Source of the DNA: an uncultured Chloroflexota bacterium
GTDB lineage: Bacteria; Chloroflexota; Anaerolineae; Aggregatilineales; Phototrophicaceae
NCBI GenBank assembly: GCA_937988705.1
Contig: CALKIA010000553.1
Coordinates: forward strand, 1 to 7,599
DNA length: 7,599 nucleotides
Direction: 5' to 3'
The translations under genes were made by a program, and so were the position numbers. The first letter of the stretch is position 1; every line of letters begins with the position of its first letter. The notes beneath the pieces were generated by a model. The model saw only the letters and a list, made by a program, of their open reading frames with translations, had not been told where the DNA came from and searched no databases. Of the stretch, positions 5,471-7,599 are shown piece by piece.

Positions 5471-5673
5471 CACCCCCGGCCCTCTCCTAAGCCACAAACC
5501 GAATGTTAACCAAAGGACGAGGCATGCCTCGTCCCTACAAACCGCCGCTTTCGTAGGGACGAGATATATCTCGTCCTGTTTTGGAGTCTTTCAGACATTG
5601 GCCTAGAGGCGAGGGGAGCAAGAAAAGCCCCTCTCTACCCGGAGCGAGACAGCTTGTGGAGCGAAACGGGGTG
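5471..5673. repeat. C/G-rich repeat relics flanking an inserted palindrome pair, between convergent genes
   Basis: CACCCC at 5471-5476 is complementary to GGGGTG at 5668-5673, as in the outer arms of the element at 2545-2638. Within the right part, GAGGGG (5611-5616) pairs with CCCCTC (5628-5633) over an 11-base loop, and GGAGCGA is directly repeated at 5641-5647 and 5658-5664. The middle is occupied by the unrelated palindrome pair at 5515-5576. This looks like a C-rich element split by a second element. No T-run typical of an intrinsic terminator follows the stems, though the region must end transcription from both sides. Confidence 0.5.
5515..5576. repeat. Pair of 20-bp perfect palindromes with shared arms and different cores
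   Basis: The palindromes lie at 5515-5534 and 5557-5576. Both have arms GGACGAG and CTCGTCC; the six-base cores are GCATGC in the first and ATATAT in the second, both self-complementary. The matching unit extends to CCTAC (5534-5538) and GTAGG (5553-5557), so 5515-5538 and 5553-5576 are 24-base inverted copies that differ only in the core, around a 14-base spacer. The pair can fold either as two small hairpins or as one long one. Such palindromes are dispersed intergenic repeats in several phyla; copy number here cannot be judged from one window. Confidence 0.75.
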
Positions 5674-5682
5674 AGGTTGGCT

Positions 5683-6465
5683 TTACCCCTGTAACAGCGA
5701 CTGCGCCCCGTCGATCCAGATTTCCGTGCCGCTGATGTGCTTCGACTGCTCCGACGCGAGGAACAGCACCAGATCGCCCACGTCTTCGGCTTTACCGGGC
5801 GCGCCATCCGTGAGCGGGATTTGGCCGTCGGGGAATTCGACCGGTTCTTTCTCGCGCTCGACGTTGCGCTTCTCCGTGTTTTCGTCAATCTGACTCTCGA
5901 TCGCGCCGGGGCAAATCACGTTGACGCGGACTTTGTGTTTCGCCAGTTCCAGTGCCAGCATTTTCGCCATCGCCACCTGCGCCGCTTTGGTGCACGAGTA
6001 GGCAGTCGCGCCCGTGTTGCTGAAAATGCGCGTGCCGTTCACCGACGCCGTGATGATAATCGATCCGCCTTGCTGTTTGAGGTGGGGCGTGGCGTACTTG
6101 ATGGTGTAGAACGTGCCGTTCAGGTTGATGTTGATCGTCTGCTGCCATTCTTCCGGTGTGAGGTCTTCGATCGGCGCCCACACGCCATTGACCCCCGCGT
6201 TGGCGAATACAATATCCAGCCGCCCCCAGCGCCCCACCACCTGCTCGACCGCGCGCTGCATCACCGCCGGGTCGGAGATGTCCGCATTGACGGGCAGCGC
6301 CTCACCGCCCGCCGCGTTGATCGCATCCGCGACCTGCTGATTCTCAGCGGCAGAACGTCCGAGGATGGCAACTTTCGCGCCTTCGCGCGCCAACCGTTCG
6401 GCGGCCGCTTTGCCCAAACCCGACGCCCCGCCCGTTACCATAGCCACTTTGCCGCGTACCGTCAT
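5683..6465 (-). CDS. Short-chain dehydrogenase/reductase (classical SDR), substrate unknown
   Basis: A 260-residue protein, usual length for a classical SDR and one Rossmann domain throughout. It has TGGASGLG at 11-18 for the cofactor, NAD-region ADISD at 61-65, NAG at 89-91, Asn114 in ININLNG, catalytic Ser141 in ITASVNG, and Tyr156/Lys160 in YSCTK, so the Asn-Ser-Tyr-Lys set is complete. The second strand ends in GR (36-37) rather than an acidic residue, which favours NADP(H) over NAD(H); this is inference. The substrate loop after PGAIES (187-191) is unusually long and charged (about 192-220), which should shape substrate choice. The C-terminus, GTEIWIDGAQSLLQG, is typical of glucose-dehydrogenase/FabG-like SDRs. 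ATG 6465 is supported by GAGGG at 6474-6478, eight bases upstream. It is separated by 128 bases from the second SDR and may have its own promoter. Confidence 0.95.
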   Translation of the reverse strand: MTVRGKVAMVTGGASGLGKAAAERLAREGAKVAILGRSAAENQQVADAINAAGGEALPVNADISDPAVMQRAVEQVVGRWGRLDIVFANAGVNGVWAPIEDLTPEEWQQTININLNGTFYTIKYATPHLKQQGGSIIITASVNGTRIFSNTGATAYSCTKAAQVAMAKMLALELAKHKVRVNVICPGAIESQIDENTEKRNVEREKEPVEFPDGQIPLTDGAPGKAEDVGDLVLFLASEQSKHISGTEIWIDGAQSLLQG

Positions 6466-6494
6466 AGAAGCATCCCTCGCTAATCTGTTGACAT

Positions 6495-6516
6495 AATCTC
6501 CAATGTAATAGAGATT
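6495..6516. promoter_or_regulatory. Inverted repeat AATCTC-N10-GAGATT upstream of the first SDR
   Basis: Six-base arms at 6495-6500 and 6511-6516 are exact reverse complements around a ten-base A/T-rich spacer, 30-51 bases upstream of the SDR start at 6465. Size and place fit an operator for a dimeric regulator, but six-base arms can arise by chance and no clear promoter hexamers for the minus strand are seen. Confidence 0.25.
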
Positions 6517-6561
6517 TGCCGGGGAATGTTTAGAAAGGGATTAAGGCGAGATGACCATCGC

Positions 6562-6599
6562 GGCTAGCTTGGTCAGCACAGCGCTGGTGTCTGCTAGCC
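6562..6599 (-). terminator. Hairpin at the 3' end of the second SDR gene, possible transcript end
   Basis: GGCTAGC (6562-6568) pairs with GCTAGCC (6593-6599); inside, CAGC (6574-6577) pairs with GCTG (6583-6586). The right arm includes the TAG stop of the gene at 6594-6596. On the minus strand no T-run follows, so this is not a canonical intrinsic terminator. It could protect the mRNA end or reduce read-through into the next SDR. Confidence 0.3.
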
Positions 6600-7331
6600 A
6601 GAAAACTGGAAGGGGATGACGGCGCCTGTGATGAAACGCCCGGCTTCCGAACACAAAAAAGCGATGCTTTCGGCGACATCTTGCGCTGAGGTGGTGGGGC
6701 GTGTCTGCCAGGCGGCGGCGTGCTGACTCTGCGCGATGGCGTCAGCGAGCGAATCTTCGTCTGCGACCGGGCCGGGCGCCACTACGTTGATAGTCACGCC
6801 CTGCGCCCACGCTGACCGATGCGCCTGCAAAATGATTTCCTGTCGGGCGGCTTTGGCGACGTTGTAGGCGTAAGCGGGCGAGGGTAAGTTTGGGTTCATG
6901 CCGATGGCGATGATCCGCCCCCACTTCTGCTGATACATGCGCGGGAGCAGCAGCGGCAGCAGGTAGAGCGCGGGCGCGCTTTCGCGCTGCAGGTCATCGA
7001 GCGCGGCGGCCGCATCCAGCATATCCGGTGGTTCGGGATGCCAGCCTGCGCCGGGGTTGATGACACAGATATCAATCTGACCGTATTGCTCAAGCGTGGT
7101 TTGTACGAGGTGTTCACAGCCGGCCGCCGCGAAGATATCGGCTTGCACCGCGCAGGCTTGGCCACCCTGATGGGTGATGGTCGCAACCACTTGATCCGCT
7201 GCTTCAGCGGCCTGATGATAGTTCACGATCACCTGCGCGCCCTCACGAGCCAGCGTGAGCGCTGTACTGCGTCCGATGCCGCTGCTCCCGCCGGTCACAA
7301 TGGCCACTTTGCCTGTACACATCGGCTTCAT
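6594..7331 (-). CDS. Atypical short-chain dehydrogenase/reductase-like protein lacking the usual catalytic Ser and Asn
   Basis: A 245-residue Rossmann-fold SDR. The cofactor motif TGGSSGIG (13-20) is intact, ADIF follows at 64-67, and YNVAK (Tyr156, Lys160) is present. Other key sites differ: the NAG motif reads NPG (92-94), the segment where the catalytic Ser normally lies reads RIIAIGMNPN (139-148) with Met145 at the expected place, and the helix that normally gives the Asn reads LQRESAPAL (114-122). The spacing between that segment and Tyr156 is two residues shorter than in the neighbour. It ends in the usual CSEAGRFITGAVIPFQFSG. It probably binds NAD(P)(H), but normal SDR catalysis is doubtful. 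ATG 7331 has AGAGG at 7342-7346, ten bases upstream. The frame is intact, so it is not an obvious pseudogene. Name it SDR family protein; the substrate is unknown. Confidence 0.9.
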   Translation of the reverse strand: MKPMCTGKVAIVTGGSSGIGRSTALTLAREGAQVIVNYHQAAEAADQVVATITHQGGQACAVQADIFAAAGCEHLVQTTLEQYGQIDICVINPGAGWHPEPPDMLDAAAALDDLQRESAPALYLLPLLLPRMYQQKWGRIIAIGMNPNLPSPAYAYNVAKAARQEIILQAHRSAWAQGVTINVVAPGPVADEDSLADAIAQSQHAAAWQTRPTTSAQDVAESIAFLCSEAGRFITGAVIPFQFSG

Positions 7332-7369
7332 GGGAAGTCTGCCTCTCTGCGTACCCCAATGCCCCGTCG

Positions 7370-7375
7370 ATTATA
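7370..7375 (-). promoter_or_regulatory. -10 box (TATAAT) of the second SDR gene
   Basis: The minus strand reads TATAAT, perfect consensus, 38 bases upstream of the ATG at 7331, giving a leader of about 30 bases with the AGAGG ribosome site. No -35 match is seen at the usual distance. The flanks match the Uma2 -10 region over ten bases. It implies that the SDR is transcribed separately from the PPC-domain gene, which ends 59 bases upstream. Confidence 0.5.
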
Positions 7376-7390
7376 ACCCGCGGATGTGAT

Positions 7391-7599
7391 CTAGGGCGTG
7401 GTCAAGCTGACACGGTATTCACCGGTAGTCGTGCCTTCGCGCACGCCGAAGCGCGTCACGGCGATGATGTAGGTATCGTCGGCGGGCAGCGTATAGGTCA
7501 ACTGTGAGTCGCGCGTGTTCGCGTTGGCGTCGTCGTTGACCGCATCCGGCAGGGGGGTATCGTCGGCGCGGCGCAGGATCACCATGGCGTCGAGATCGC
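7391..7599 (-). CDS. C-terminal end of a PPC-domain (bacterial pre-peptidase C-terminal) protein, 5' end cut by window
   Basis: The minus strand is open from the window edge to TAG at 7391-7393, with 68 complete codons visible. They read DLDAMVILRRADDTPL, then DDANANTRDSQLTYTLPADDTYIIAVTRFG, then TTTGEYRVSLTTP, which is the order of the last strands of the PPC domain (PF04151): a Leu-Asp-Ala strand, an Asp-Asp/Asp-Ser turn, a TYTLP-ADDTY strand pair, and a GEYxxSL final strand. Such domains are secreted beta-sandwich modules found at the ends of extracellular proteases and in repeats in large surface proteins, where they help in folding, secretion or binding. The ATG at 7583-7585 lies inside the domain and is not the true start. 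The parent protein cannot be identified from this fragment. Confidence 0.75.
   Translation of the reverse strand, partial: DLDAMVILRRADDTPLPDAVNDDANANTRDSQLTYTLPADDTYIIAVTRFGVREGTTTGEYRVSLTTP

Noticed and set aside
5515..5576. Palindrome pair considered as a CRISPR repeat-spacer unit
   Set aside because: There are only two units, in inverted rather than direct orientation, with a 14-base spacer and no cas gene.
5737..6483. A 248-residue plus-strand open frame opposite the first SDR
   Set aside because: It is Arg/His-rich and motif-free, and the minus strand encodes a complete SDR catalytic set in the same place.
6488..6516. TTGACA at 6488-6493 considered as the -35 of a plus-strand promoter
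   Set aside because: No acceptable -10 occurs at 15-19 bases downstream and no plus-strand gene follows.

Overview
The window is a G+C-rich (about 60%), gene-dense bacterial segment with nine protein genes, two of them cut by the window edges. No rRNA, tRNA, CRISPR array or transposase gene was seen. The likely source is Chloroflexota of the Anaerolineae type. This is inference from the mix of families (Uma2 nuclease, DUF4013 protein, Big_5/PD40 lipoprotein-like propeller, PPC-domain protein) and from C/G-rich hairpin repeats between genes; no taxonomic marker gene is present.

Layout. 1-476 (minus): a Uma2-type PD-(D/E)XK nuclease, 3' end outside the window. 477-575: a divergent promoter region with two -10 boxes and a perfect 12-bp palindrome between them. 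576-2487 (plus): a two-gene metal-transport module, a DUF318/ArsP_1-type permease starting at TTG and a His-rich TIGR03943/DUF1980 membrane protein, the same pairing as Bacillus YcgR/YcgQ. A hairpin repeat lies in the gap between them. 2488-2695: a second, larger repeat that can fold as a three-way junction, preceded by a seven-codon reading frame with a strong Shine-Dalgarno sequence. 2696-5462 (plus): three genes joined by two ATGA overlaps: a membrane-anchored Big_5 plus six-blade PD40 propeller, a ResA/TlpA-like thioredoxin with a CEPC active site, and a DUF4013 membrane protein. 5463-5682: a convergent intergenic region packed with palindromes. 5683-6465 and 6594-7331 (minus): two short-chain dehydrogenases, the first with a full catalytic set, the second lacking the usual catalytic Ser and Asn. 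7391-7599 (minus): the C-terminal end of a PPC-domain protein, cut by the window end.

Working together. The permease and the TIGR03943 protein probably form one metal-handling (zinc or similar) system. The propeller, thioredoxin and DUF4013 proteins form a translationally coupled envelope operon. The propeller has exactly two cysteines, six-residue CLDATC, and could be a client of the thioredoxin made next to it. The two dehydrogenases look like independent metabolic enzymes. I see no clear new defence or mobile system. The points most worth checking are the coupled three-gene envelope cluster, the palindromic operator candidate, the degenerate second dehydrogenase, and the paired palindromes with different cores at 5515-5576.
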